Positions 9,517 through 17,683 of a DNA stretch of 64,000 nucleotides are shown here, piece after piece (position 1 is the first letter of the stretch; each line of letters begins with the position of its first letter). This DNA is from UBA1450 sp964452355 (GTDB taxonomy: Bacteria; Patescibacteriota; Microgenomatia; UBA1406; GWC2-37-13), in NCBI GenBank assembly GCA_964452355.1, contig CAYVKV010000002.1, positions 124,001 to 188,000 on the forward strand, given 5' to 3'. The notes beneath the pieces are model-generated. The model ran no database searches and was not told the DNA's origin. It worked only from the letters and a program-made list of their open reading frames with translations. The position numbers and the translations under genes were made by a program.

Positions 9517-10209
9517 TTACTGGAGAAAATACTCATTTGGGATAATCAATAGTTTGATTGCATTGAATCGCGAAATATCAGGGTTTTCCGGATCACCTTT
9601 GACTACGGCGTGTACCGAATCTCCTTCTTTCAACTTTGAAAATCCGATCGAATCAGTCTCAAAAGTTTTGATATCTAATAATTTTAATTTCGTGCTCTTC
9701 TCAACATCAAGTTCATAATCTGATTTATCAATGGTTATGATTTTTACCGTCAAATCCTCCTGATTCACTTCAGTTATTTTTCCGGACATTATAATGTACT
9801 GAGTGTCCTTGTATACTTCGTTTGCGGTCACCGTTTCTCCAATCTCGGGTCCGGTCACAAAAATGTAATTTCCTTTAGTGATGTCTTCAGACGAACTATC
9901 AGTAATTTTGGTCCCAACAATATCGTAAAACGCAGTGAGCGTTTCATCAATATCTACCTCAACCTTTGTATTTTCTGCATTCAAAATGGTGATCACTCCC
10001 TCTTTTACTTCCTGGACAATGCCAGATACCGCCTTCTTGTTTTGTTCTTTCAGCTCTTCAACTTTTTCAGCAACTTTGTCTTTGAGCACCTGAACTTCTT
10101 CGTCAATCGTCTCAGATATTACCACAGTCGGCGATTGCGAATAGGCCGGTAGTTGAACATTGGCAAAGATCAATCCAATGACTACAATGGTTATAAAATG
10201 GTGTTTCAT
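9517..10209 (-). CDS. exported protein with DUF5666-like beta domain
   Basis: 230 residues. It begins with a signal peptide (MKHHFITIVVIGLIFANVQLPAYSQ, cleavage likely near AYS). A lysine/glutamate-rich coiled stretch follows (about 35-62), then repeated short beta elements (GVITILNAENTKVEVDID; SGKITEVNQEDLTVKII) reminiscent of DUF5666-type domains in which each module opens with a G-x-I motif. No enzyme motif is seen. Its ATG overlaps the preceding gene's stop by 4 nt, so the two are translationally coupled and probably act together at the cell surface. Confidence 0.65.
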   Translation of the reverse strand: MKHHFITIVVIGLIFANVQLPAYSQSPTVVISETIDEEVQVLKDKVAEKVEELKEQNKKAVSGIVQEVKEGVITILNAENTKVEVDIDETLTAFYDIVGTKITDSSSEDITKGNYIFVTGPEIGETVTANEVYKDTQYIIMSGKITEVNQEDLTVKIITIDKSDYELDVEKSTKLKLLDIKTFETDSIGFSKLKEGDSVHAVVKGDPENPDISRFNAIKLLIIPNEYFLQ

Positions 10210-10640
10210 TCTTGTGGAATATAATAAACTCTTAATGTCTGTTCTTGTGGAGCGCTTGAATCTGAATATGCACTTACTTGAATGATATTTTCCCCAATGG
10301 CAAGAGGCATTTCTATTTTGAATGCTTTATCCTCTATTTTTTCAACGATTTCATTAATCGGTGATTGTGCCACGATAAGACTATTTTTTTGTGCCGATCC
10401 GGTAATTTCAATAGTCTTTTTGGAAACTATTGCACCATTTTGTGGAGCGTCAAGAGTGAGGTATATTTTCGCAGGATTTGTTGGAGATTGCACGGACACT
10501 GCCTTTTTCTGGTCACTTTCTCGGGCGATCGGAATTACTTTGGTTTCTTCGGCTTTATTTGTCTGAAAAAGAACCACCGCGCCGACAAGTGCTCCAAGCC
10601 CAATACCAAATCCTATTGCAATGATAGTTTCTCTGTTCAT
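10206..10640 (-). CDS. membrane-anchored Ig-like (glucodextranase B-type) domain protein
   Basis: 144 residues: one N-terminal transmembrane segment (about 5-25, IIAIGFGIGLGALVGAVVLF) and an external domain that starts LTLDAPQNGAIVSKKTIEITGSA, a pattern common in Ig-like domains of surface proteins. The anchored N-terminus points the domain outside. Overlaps the next gene by 4 nt. Binding partner unknown. Confidence 0.6.
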   Translation of the reverse strand: MNRETIIAIGFGIGLGALVGAVVLFQTNKAEETKVIPIARESDQKKAVSVQSPTNPAKIYLTLDAPQNGAIVSKKTIEITGSAQKNSLIVAQSPINEIVEKIEDKAFKIEMPLAIGENIIQVSAYSDSSAPQEQTLRVYYIPQE

Positions 10641-10658
10641 AAATAATTGCTCTGTAAC

Positions 10659-11606
10659 TTAACTATTTTCAATAAACGATACTTGCGTATTCTTATTATA
10701 TACCAAATCCGTCAAAACTTCAGGAATGATCTCAAGTAAATTTGTTGTGTTGTACCAATGTCCTTTTGATTCAGAAAGTTGCTCTGCCGCCTTTTTTAGT
10801 ACAAAGGATGCGATAACGGCAGCTTCAATTGGGTCATTTTTTGCGTACAACGATACCACCAGTCCCGCAAGGACGTCGCCTGTTCCTCCTTTGGTAAGCC
10901 CTTGATTGCCCCCAATCACTCTTACGATGGTGTCACCATCAGAGATAAAATCATCGATCGATTTGAGGAGGATCATACAATTATTTTCATGAGCTGCTTT
11001 TTTTACCTGAATTTCTTTTGCTTCTGGAGAAAGATTGGCAACTGAAATGCCAAAGAGGCGATCAAATTCAAATTGATGTGGAGTGATTATTGCGGGTTGT
11101 TTTAATAACTGCAACCACTCCTTGTCAATCATCTGCAATGCTCCCGCATCTATCACAAATCGTTTTTCTGGAAAATTTTGAAATAAATAATGAGTGATCT
11201 CTCGAGCGTACTCTGCTTCATCCTGAATTTGGAGTATCTCATGAAAATTTGGATGAATGATTGAAGTTTTTGAAATTTCTTTTCTGATCATTCCGGGACC
11301 GATCAAGACCGCATCATCTTCTGCGACATAGTCAGGAATATCTTTTTGATGAATAATCATGCCATCACGAAAAGATTTTTTCAAGGAACTGATAATTTCA
11401 TTATTTTCCAGAGTCGATGAAAAATGAACCATGTCTGCAAAATGTGAAGCTATCTCTGCGGCCCAAATGGGCGAAGAATGAAATAATGTCGACCCACCGA
11501 TCACGAGTACTTTGCCATTTTGTCCTTTATGGGAGTTCTCACGCGCAAGTGCGAGCTTGTCAATAAAGGGCTGAAACGACTGAATATCTTCTGTTTTAAT
11601 TACCAT
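10659..11606 (-). CDS. nnrD: ADP/ATP-dependent NAD(P)H-hydrate dehydratase
   Basis: 315 residues of the ribokinase-like YjeF C-terminal/CARKD family, which dehydrates damaged NADHX and NADPHX back to NAD(P)H. Evidence: VLVIGGSTLFHSSP near residue 30, ITPHQFEFDRLFG near 177 and the anion-hole motif GGNQGLTKGGTGDVLAG near 235. The epimerase half (NnrE) usually fused in bacteria is absent here, so this is the stand-alone dehydratase form. The promoter is unclear; TATGAG and GCTAAT are weak candidates upstream. Confidence 0.88.
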   Translation of the reverse strand: MVIKTEDIQSFQPFIDKLALARENSHKGQNGKVLVIGGSTLFHSSPIWAAEIASHFADMVHFSSTLENNEIISSLKKSFRDGMIIHQKDIPDYVAEDDAVLIGPGMIRKEISKTSIIHPNFHEILQIQDEAEYAREITHYLFQNFPEKRFVIDAGALQMIDKEWLQLLKQPAIITPHQFEFDRLFGISVANLSPEAKEIQVKKAAHENNCMILLKSIDDFISDGDTIVRVIGGNQGLTKGGTGDVLAGLVVSLYAKNDPIEAAVIASFVLKKAAEQLSESKGHWYNTTNLLEIIPEVLTDLVYNKNTQVSFIENS

Positions 11607-11673
11607 ATTAGCAATCTCATAACTTTGAATTTTGCCTGCCCACCGAATTGGTGGGAACTGCAGTTTTTATTGA

Positions 11674-11679
11674 TATAAT
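11674..11679 (+). promoter_or_regulatory. -10 box TATAAT (TGA-extended) of alaS
   Basis: TGATATAAT, then an 8-nt gap to ATG at 11688, giving an untranslated leader of 0-2 nt. Confidence 0.5.
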
Positions 11680-11687
11680 TATACCTT

Positions 11688-13517
11688 ATGTCGCTCACTC
11701 ATCGAAAGCTTAGAAAAATCTTTTCATCATTTTTAGAAAAAAATGGTCACGTTGAAGTCCCGCCCATTTCACTGGTTCCTCAAAATGATCCGACAACTCT
11801 TTTTACCGGCTCAGGAATGCAGCAGTTTGTCCCCTATCTTTTGGGGCAATCACATCCACAAGGGACACGACTTTTTAATATTCAACACTGTGTTCGCGTT
11901 CAGGACATTGAAGAAGTTGGTGATAATCGCCATGACACTCTTTTTGAGATGATGGGAAACTGGTCTTTGGGAGACTATTTTAAAAAAGAACAGCTCAGCA
12001 ATTTCTTCACCATTCTGACTGATAAAAACGAGGGACTTGGCCTTGATCCAAACAAACTTTTTGTAACCGTTTTTGAAGGAAATGACCAAGCACCGCAAGA
12101 CACTGAAAGTATTGAAGTTTGGACACAGATTTTTCAAAATGCAGGCTTAAGCTCCGCAATTGGCAAGAGGATATTTTTGTATCCTGCAGAAAAAAATTGG
12201 TGGTCACGAGCTGGTGTTCCCGACAATATGCCCGCCGGTGAACCGGGAGGACCGGACAGTGAAGTTTTCTATCAGTTTGACATTGAGCACGATCCTTCTT
12301 TTGGAAAAGAGTGTCACCCAAACTGTGACTGTGGGAGATTTCTTGAAATCGGAAACTCCGTCTTCATGCAGTACAAAAAAATGAGTAATGGTACATTTGA
12401 AAACTTACCCAAAATGAACGTTGATTTCGGTGGCGGTCTTGAACGATTCCTTGCGGCGGCTCAAAATGATCCAGATATTTTCAAAACTGACGCATTTAGT
12501 CTCATAATCAAAGCCGTTGAAGAAACGACACAAACTGATTATACCAACGCCGCTACCCAACCTTCTATGCGCATCATTGCAGACCATCTAAAAACGGCAA
12601 CGTTTATCATCAAAGATGGTATTACCCCATCAAATAAAGAACAAGGATACGTACTCCGAAGACTTCTTCGGAGAGCGCTGGTCAAAATTCGTGCATTAAA
12701 TGAATTATTTTCTACCGAATCGATATCGCCGATTATTAAGGCGGTGCTTTCAACATATGACGGAATCTATTTTGATGCAAAAAGCGATACCGAAAAAATT
12801 ATTCCCGTCATACGTGATGAGATATCAAAATTCCACCTGACTCTTGACCGTGGACTTCGTGAACTTGAAAAGATGACCGATGTTGATGCAAAAAAGGCAT
12901 TTGATCTCTATCAATCATATGGGTTTCCATTTGAGATAACCCAAGAGATTATGAAAGAGAAAAATATACACTTAAGTAAAGATGAGTATGAAGCAGAAGC
13001 AAAACGCCATCAAGACAAATCTCGCTCATCTGCAAAGTCCAAATTCAAAGGAGGACTTGCCGATCAATCTGAACAAACGGTAAAGTATCATACCGCAACC
13101 CATCTCCTCCATCAGGCGCTCTTTGATGTGTTAGGAGATTCGGTACGACAAGAAGGATCAAACATCACCGCGGATCGACTGCGATTTGATTTTCAAAGCG
13201 TCAACCGACCGACAGACCAAGATATGAAAAAAGTAGAAACTATCATAAATGCGAAAATTAACGAAGAGCTTCCGATGAAAATGAAAGTCATGGAAAAATC
13301 AGAGGCAGAAAAAGTGGGAGCCCGATCATTTTTCAAAGAAAAATATCCTGATCAGGTCAAAATATATTACATAGGTAAAGAAGATAACGTGCAAAAAGCA
13401 TATTCAAAGGAATTTTGTGGTGGCCCCCATGTGACAAATACCAAAGAAATTGGACCAATCAGCATTCAGCGATTTAAAAAGATTGGATCAAATATGTATC
13501 GGGTGTATGCAGAATAA
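11688..13517 (+). CDS. alaS: alanyl-tRNA synthetase lacking the C-Ala domain
   Basis: 609 residues against about 875 in E. coli. Catalytic-core motifs are present (FTGSGMQQFVPYL, GDNRHDTLFEMMGNWSLGDYF, GGGLERF), as is the editing site that clears Ser/Gly-tRNA(Ala): HTATHLLH and CGGPH, the latter usually CGGTH. The protein ends just after the editing domain, so the C-terminal C-Ala domain, which bridges the tRNA to both active sites, is missing. The next gene encodes a separate tRNA-binding OB-fold protein that might substitute in trans (inference). Confidence 0.95.
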   Translation: MSLTHRKLRKIFSSFLEKNGHVEVPPISLVPQNDPTTLFTGSGMQQFVPYLLGQSHPQGTRLFNIQHCVRVQDIEEVGDNRHDTLFEMMGNWSLGDYFKKEQLSNFFTILTDKNEGLGLDPNKLFVTVFEGNDQAPQDTESIEVWTQIFQNAGLSSAIGKRIFLYPAEKNWWSRAGVPDNMPAGEPGGPDSEVFYQFDIEHDPSFGKECHPNCDCGRFLEIGNSVFMQYKKMSNGTFENLPKMNVDFGGGLERFLAAAQNDPDIFKTDAFSLIIKAVEETTQTDYTNAATQPSMRIIADHLKTATFIIKDGITPSNKEQGYVLRRLLRRALVKIRALNELFSTESISPIIKAVLSTYDGIYFDAKSDTEKIIPVIRDEISKFHLTLDRGLRELEKMTDVDAKKAFDLYQSYGFPFEITQEIMKEKNIHLSKDEYEAEAKRHQDKSRSSAKSKFKGGLADQSEQTVKYHTATHLLHQALFDVLGDSVRQEGSNITADRLRFDFQSVNRPTDQDMKKVETIINAKINEELPMKMKVMEKSEAEKVGARSFFKEKYPDQVKIYYIGKEDNVQKAYSKEFCGGPHVTNTKEIGPISIQRFKKIGSNMYRVYAE

Positions 13518-13540
13518 TTATTAATTATTGTTGAGTGAAA

Positions 13541-13608
13541 TAATAAAATTTTAGAGCGAGTTCGGGTATGTACTCAAATAATGTTAACTCGCGAGTAAAA
13601 TTTTATTA
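13541..13608. repeat. intergenic palindrome, copy 1 of a three-member family
   Basis: Left arm around AAAATTTTAGAGCGAGTT and right arm around AACTCGCGAGTAAAATTTT pair across a short centre. The ends are TAATAAAA and TTTTATTA. The element ends 22 nt before the ATG at 13631. It is very close in sequence to copies at 49977-50062 and 55047-55134. Confidence 0.7.
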
Positions 13609-13616
13609 CGAACGAA

Positions 13617-13622
13617 TATAAC
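13617..13622 (+). promoter_or_regulatory. possible -10 box TATAAC
   Basis: TATAAC with an 8-nt gap to the ATG at 13631, directly behind the palindrome. Weaker than the other boxes because of the final C. Confidence 0.3.
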
Positions 13623-13630
13623 ATTTTCAT

Positions 13631-13966
13631 ATGAAAGACATCATCACATTCGACGCCTTTATCAAACTCGATATCCGCATCGGAGAAGTCAGTGCTGCAC
13701 AAAATGTTGAAACCTCGACCAAATTAATCCAGTTATCGGTAGACTTTGGAGAGGAAATTGGTGTCCGAACGATTCTTGCCGGCATGCAAAAATGGTATTC
13801 TCCTAAGGATTTTATACATAAGAAATTCTTGTTTTTGGTAAATCTCGAGCCCAAGAAAATGGCCGGATCAGAGTCTCAAGGCATGCTTATGGCAGCAGAC
13901 TTCAATGGTGAACCAAAGCTTATTGAAGCGCCCGCCGATCTTCCCATCGGATCGACAATTCGATAG
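13631..13966 (+). CDS. tRNA-binding OB-fold domain protein (MetRS C-terminal/CsaA/Trbp111 type)
   Basis: 111 residues forming a single EMAP-II-like OB fold: FDAFIKLDIRIGEV at the start, LSVDFGEEIGVRTILAGM in the middle, and the family signature NLEPKKMAGSESQGMLMAA (about 75-93). This domain binds tRNA non-specifically and occurs as the C-terminal dimerisation part of MetRS, as CsaA or as free Trbp111. Here it is free and follows alaS, which has lost its own tRNA-positioning domain. It could equally serve a MetRS encoded elsewhere. Confidence 0.85.
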   Translation: MKDIITFDAFIKLDIRIGEVSAAQNVETSTKLIQLSVDFGEEIGVRTILAGMQKWYSPKDFIHKKFLFLVNLEPKKMAGSESQGMLMAADFNGEPKLIEAPADLPIGSTIR

Positions 13967-13981
13967 CGCATATATTCAATT

Positions 13982-14009
13982 TTGCTTTTTGATCAAAATC
14001 CTGTATGAT
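13982..14009 (+). promoter_or_regulatory. promoter of the DsbA-like gene
   Basis: TTGCTT (13982-13987), a 16-nt spacer, then TGTATGAT with -10 TATGAT (14004-14009). The start would be about 14016, leaving a leader of about 50 nt before ATG 14066, unlike the leaderless neighbours. Confidence 0.4.
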
Positions 14010-14065
14010 AGTTTTCACACGTATATAAAAGTAATTCAGAATTATTAATTTATTACAAAAAAATC

Positions 14066-14929
14066 ATGCCTCCAAAAAAAACAACAAAGAAGGTAGTTTC
14101 AGCAAAGCCTCCAGTAACGGTTGAAGCGCGCTCTGAAATGCCAAAAATGACCGTAGCAAGCAAAGACACCGTTGAGTCTTCTGTCTTGAATAGATTGAGT
14201 CAACAATTCAATCTTCTTGCAATATTAATTGTTGCGCTCTTTCTCTTTCAGGGATATACCTTTTATCGCGTCAAGAATATTGAGTCAAATGGCGTTGCAG
14301 GAGCACCGGGTCAACCTCAAGAGTCACCGCTTTCTGAGAAAAAACTCAAAGAGTACGCCAAAGATCTCAAACTTGATAAAAAGAAATTTGAAGCGTGTCT
14401 CGATAGTGGTGAAAAGGCAGAAATCGTAACCGCAGAAGCTGCAGAAGGCGCGGCACTTGGTGTTCAAGGAACCCCAGGGTTTTTTATCAATGGACGGTTT
14501 TTAGGTGGCGCTTTTCCATTTGAAGTTTTCAAAGAAATTATTGATAAAGAGCTAGCCGGTGAAGCATCCGATGTATGTTCTGACTATTCAGAAGAACTTC
14601 AACAATACTGCCAGGATGAACAAAATCAGGCATTTAAGCCGGTTGCTGTCGAAGTAGCGGTCGGCAATTCCCCTGCAATAGGTTCAAAAGATGCGAAGGT
14701 CACGATTGTTGAATTTTCGGATTTTGAATGCCCATTCTGTTCAAGGGCATTTGGTACGGTGAAGCAAATCATAGATGCGTATCCAAATGATGTAAAAATT
14801 GTATACAAGCACCTTCCCCTATCAAACATTCATCCAAACGCACAAAAAGCAGCTGAAGCTTCAATCTGTGCGGGAGATCAAGGAAAGTTTTGGGAGATGC
14901 ATGACAAAATGTTTGAAGCACAGCTCTAA
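14066..14929 (+). CDS. membrane-anchored DsbA-like oxidoreductase with swapped halves (circular permutation)
   Basis: 287 residues. A Lys/Pro-rich cytoplasmic tail leads to one transmembrane helix (about 49-63). Residues 88-164 (LSEKKLKEYAKDLKLDKKKF, then GVQGTPGFFING with the cis-Pro loop at 135-139, then FKEIIDKELA) match what is normally the C-terminal half of a DsbA/Thioredoxin_4 domain. Residues 205-287 (DAKVTIVEFSDFECPFC with CPFC at 222-225, HPNAQKAAEA, KFWEMHDKMFEAQL) match the normal N-terminal half. The protein stops there. Together they make exactly one domain in reversed order, joined by a Cys-containing linker (C171, C182). Predicted role: thiol oxidation outside the membrane. 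Alternative: remnant of two tandem domains. Confidence 0.85.
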   Translation: MPPKKTTKKVVSAKPPVTVEARSEMPKMTVASKDTVESSVLNRLSQQFNLLAILIVALFLFQGYTFYRVKNIESNGVAGAPGQPQESPLSEKKLKEYAKDLKLDKKKFEACLDSGEKAEIVTAEAAEGAALGVQGTPGFFINGRFLGGAFPFEVFKEIIDKELAGEASDVCSDYSEELQQYCQDEQNQAFKPVAVEVAVGNSPAIGSKDAKVTIVEFSDFECPFCSRAFGTVKQIIDAYPNDVKIVYKHLPLSNIHPNAQKAAEASICAGDQGKFWEMHDKMFEAQL

Positions 14930-14952
14930 CACGTAACTTTCAAGTAAATACA

Positions 14953-14982
14953 AACGGCCTGATACATATCAGGCCGTTTTTT
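14953..14982 (+). terminator. intrinsic terminator after the DsbA-like gene
   Basis: Perfect 12-bp stem (AACGGCCTGATA, loop CA, TATCAGGCCGTT) running into six T. It lies 24 nt past the stop, confirming that the gene ends where read, and before the convergent aminotransferase. Confidence 0.9.
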
Positions 14983-14987
14983 ATGTT

Positions 14988-15809
14988 TTAAAAATCTGTC
15001 TTTGACTCAAACATTTGGATCAGTTTCTGAGTCATGGGACCGACCGCTGCAACTCCAATTGTTGTTTCGTCGATTTTCACAACAGGGACGATTTCATGAC
15101 TTGAATTGGTGAAAAATGCTTCATCAATTGTTGAAAGTTCAGATGTTGATATAAGTCGATACTCCACCGTTATGGCGAGTTCTTGTGCAATCTCAATGAT
15201 CACTTTACGCGTAATTCCTTTGAGAATTCCATTTTCTGCGGTTATCAATACGTTATTTTTGACTGCAAAAAAATTACTTCGTGTCCCTTCGTAAATATTC
15301 AGTTCAGAATCGGTGTGAAGTATATCCACGGCTCCCGAAATTCTTGCTTTTTGAACTTCTACAATGCTTGCCCCGTAGTTTATGGTCTTGGCCAAAGGGT
15401 TCTGCCGCATCAACTGAGCTGTTTTTAGCGCAACCCCATCTGTATACATCTCCTGAGGATAGTCGTGCGCCTCATAAAAATAGATAAAAAACGTTTGCGT
15501 TTCTGAGGGAGTAAATCCATCGGCACTCACTCCACCGGTTTGGATGAGTTTGATATTTGTATGGGTAAATCCACTTTTTTCAATACCCTCCATAACCAAT
15601 GCGCTGATTTCTTCCTTTGAGTTTACCGGCTTCATACCCATGAGACGGGCAGAGTTGAAAAAACGATCAATATGATCATCAAGTCTAAATGGTTTTTTCC
15701 CATAAGTGCGAAGAAAGTCAAAAATTGCAAATCCACGGAGAACGGCAATATCCATAACAGATATTTTTGCCTCATCATCTGCCATCCAACTTCCATTTAG
15801 GTAAATCAT
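14988..15809 (-). CDS. class IV PLP aminotransferase (branched-chain or D-amino-acid type)
   Basis: 273 residues, the usual class IV size. The PLP lysine lies in LAKTINYGASI (about residue 139) and the phosphate-binding region in NIYEGTRSNFFAVKNN. It resembles D-alanine/branched-chain aminotransferases and 4-amino-4-deoxychorismate lyases, which are hard to separate by eye. It matters because the ilvE of the branched-chain cluster is interrupted; this enzyme could supply that step (inference). It converges on the DsbA-like gene across a shared terminator. Confidence 0.82.
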   Translation of the reverse strand: MIYLNGSWMADDEAKISVMDIAVLRGFAIFDFLRTYGKKPFRLDDHIDRFFNSARLMGMKPVNSKEEISALVMEGIEKSGFTHTNIKLIQTGGVSADGFTPSETQTFFIYFYEAHDYPQEMYTDGVALKTAQLMRQNPLAKTINYGASIVEVQKARISGAVDILHTDSELNIYEGTRSNFFAVKNNVLITAENGILKGITRKVIIEIAQELAITVEYRLISTSELSTIDEAFFTNSSHEIVPVVKIDETTIGVAAVGPMTQKLIQMFESKTDF

Positions 15810-15913
15810 ATAACGCTAAAATGATAACTGCACTGGTAGTCGGAAAGTGATTAGAAATCATTTTGTTCTGACAATTCACCCAAGGCGACTTAATCTTAAG
15901 GCCCGACATTATT

Positions 15914-16717
15914 TCACGAAATTTTTTGAGGAGGAGAAAAAATGTGAGGATGATTTTGGATATGTTCTTCGCAGTAGCAGATCATTGGGTTACATTCATC
16001 GCAGTATCGTATACCCATATCCGGATTGTCAATTTCATTTTTTTTGCAAATAGTGCACACGTGATATGGCGTTCTTTTAATGATCACCGATCGTGCTCCC
16101 ATTGATTGTTTTTGAAATACATTTTTGAAAATAATAAGTAACTCATCTCCAAAAAAGAAAAAGAAATTGGCGAGAGAAAATACTATCAAAACCTTTTCAC
16201 CGATCGACCCAAAGATAAATGATGCTCCGGTGATAATCCAGGTCACGACTGCTATCCATTTGATTTTTACCGGCAGGACAAAGAAAATCATGAGGGTAAA
16301 ATCGGGAAAACGAAACGCAAATGCAAGAAAAAGCGATGTGAATAAGGAGATATTAGTAAGAGGAATCGTCGGAAATAAAATCGAAAAGAGCAAGTTTGCA
16401 ACAAGAGAAATGAAAACATAAACCGTATAGTGAAATGACCCCCATAATCGTTCAAGAGCGGTCCCATAGATATAATAGAGATACATCGCAAATGCCAAAA
16501 AAAGCACATTGGTAGTTAGCGGCTCCATGAGGTAGGTGACAGATCTCCACCACTCACCTGCGAGGATTTGTGATCCGGTAAATGAGAGGAGCCTTGCTGT
16601 CTCGGGGCTGATATTTATGAGCAAAAAACCAATTCCTTGCGCAATAATCAAATAAAAAGTTATGTTTGAGATTGCAAGAAAGCTATATTTTTTTTCAAGT
16701 TTGTCAAGGAAATTCAT
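15914..16717 (-). CDS. inactive rhomboid-like membrane protein with C-terminal Cys-rich domain
   Basis: 267 residues from the ATG at 16717, which is fixed by a -10 box 6 nt upstream. About six membrane helices in rhomboid order, including GEWWRSVTYL and LERLWGSFHYTVY. At the place of the GxSG active site the sequence reads TNISLFTSLFLAFAFRFPD, so the nucleophile motif is missing. The C-terminus holds a metal-binding-like cluster, CTICKK...CDECNPMICYCEEHIQNHPH, perhaps a zinc ribbon or B-box-like fold. It may be a membrane chaperone or adaptor instead of a protease. Confidence 0.65.
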   Translation of the reverse strand: MNFLDKLEKKYSFLAISNITFYLIIAQGIGFLLINISPETARLLSFTGSQILAGEWWRSVTYLMEPLTTNVLFLAFAMYLYYIYGTALERLWGSFHYTVYVFISLVANLLFSILFPTIPLTNISLFTSLFLAFAFRFPDFTLMIFFVLPVKIKWIAVVTWIITGASFIFGSIGEKVLIVFSLANFFFFFGDELLIIFKNVFQKQSMGARSVIIKRTPYHVCTICKKNEIDNPDMGIRYCDECNPMICYCEEHIQNHPHIFSPPQKIS

Positions 16718-16723
16718 ACCACT

Positions 16724-16729
16724 AGTATA
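16724..16729 (-). promoter_or_regulatory. -10 box TATACT (TGC-extended), leaderless start of the rhomboid-like gene
   Basis: On the minus strand TGCTATACT, then 6 nt, then ATG at 16717. Confidence 0.5.
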
Positions 16730-16770
16730 GCATCGACTATCATATTGCATATATATCTCTCCAATACTGC

Positions 16771-16776
16771 TATAAT
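16771..16776 (+). promoter_or_regulatory. -10 box TATAAT (TGC-extended), leaderless start of the first EamA gene
   Basis: TGCTATAAT, 7-nt gap (CGTCACT), ATG at 16784. It rules out the earlier in-frame ATG at 16745. Confidence 0.5.
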
Positions 16777-16783
16777 CGTCACT

Positions 16784-17671
16784 ATGAAACCAAAATTTAA
16801 GGGCTTCCTTGCACTTCTCGGAACTTCTTTTATTTACGGATCCTTTGGGGTGATTGTTCGGGCACTTGGACCGTATCTTACCGCAAATCAAATGACGTTT
16901 GCTCGATCGATCATCGTTTTTTCGATCATTGCAATAATTTTATACATAAAAAAAGTTTCAGTATTCAAAATTCCTCAGAATTTAATTCTCCCTTTGTTTG
17001 TCCACTCCGCCACATTTGCCGCGACCATTTTTCTTTTTACATACGCCGTGATGTTCACCTCTCTTTCGAAGGCAACCTTTAGTTTTTATTCCACTACCCT
17101 CCTGACATCACTTATCGTAAGTATTGCATTTTTCAAAGAAGGTTTTAGCAAACAAAAAGCCATAAGTCTTGCTCTTGCACTTGGCGGACTCATATTCTTT
17201 ATTCTTCCCCGAGGGATTGGGTCAATCGGACTTGGTATGATCCTCACGGGAATTGCTGGGATTGGCGACGTCGTGACCAATAGTATGAAAAAATATCTGG
17301 GAGGAAAGATTGAACCATTGGTTCTCGTTTTGTACCAAATGCTTGCAGGACTCATCGTCGGACTCGTCTTCATCGTGTCGACTCAACAATTTACCATCAT
17401 ACAAACGCTTGATATATCAGCTATCCTTTGGCTTCTTTTCTTTTCACTCAACTTCTTTTTGCTTTCATACCTCACGGTGTATGGTTTTCAACATTTTGAT
17501 CTGAATTTGGGCACGATCATACTTTCTCTTGAGTTTGTCTGGGCCACCGCAATCGGATATGTCTGGTATCAAGAGACTTTGAATACCTACCAAATTATTG
17601 CGATGGGACTCCTCATATTCTCTATTGTAAATATGAATCTGCCCGTGAAAAAACAAGAATTGAAAAAATAA
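16784..17671 (+). CDS. EamA/DMT family transporter
   Basis: 295 residues with about ten hydrophobic helices in two EamA repeats; the first opens GTSFIYGSFGVIVRALGPYL and the second contains VLYQMLAGLIVGLVF. DMT-superfamily proteins move amino acids, nucleotide sugars or other metabolites. The substrate is unknown. It is followed after 12 nt by a second EamA gene, so both are probably transcribed from the promoter at 16771. Confidence 0.88.
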   Translation: MKPKFKGFLALLGTSFIYGSFGVIVRALGPYLTANQMTFARSIIVFSIIAIILYIKKVSVFKIPQNLILPLFVHSATFAATIFLFTYAVMFTSLSKATFSFYSTTLLTSLIVSIAFFKEGFSKQKAISLALALGGLIFFILPRGIGSIGLGMILTGIAGIGDVVTNSMKKYLGGKIEPLVLVLYQMLAGLIVGLVFIVSTQQFTIIQTLDISAILWLLFFSLNFFLLSYLTVYGFQHFDLNLGTIILSLEFVWATAIGYVWYQETLNTYQIIAMGLLIFSIVNMNLPVKKQELKK

Positions 17672-17683
17672 TCCAAAACCTAA

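Noticed and set aside
15810..15913. Gap between the aminotransferase and the rhomboid-like gene
   Set aside because: No hairpin with a T-run, clear promoter or open frame could be supported.
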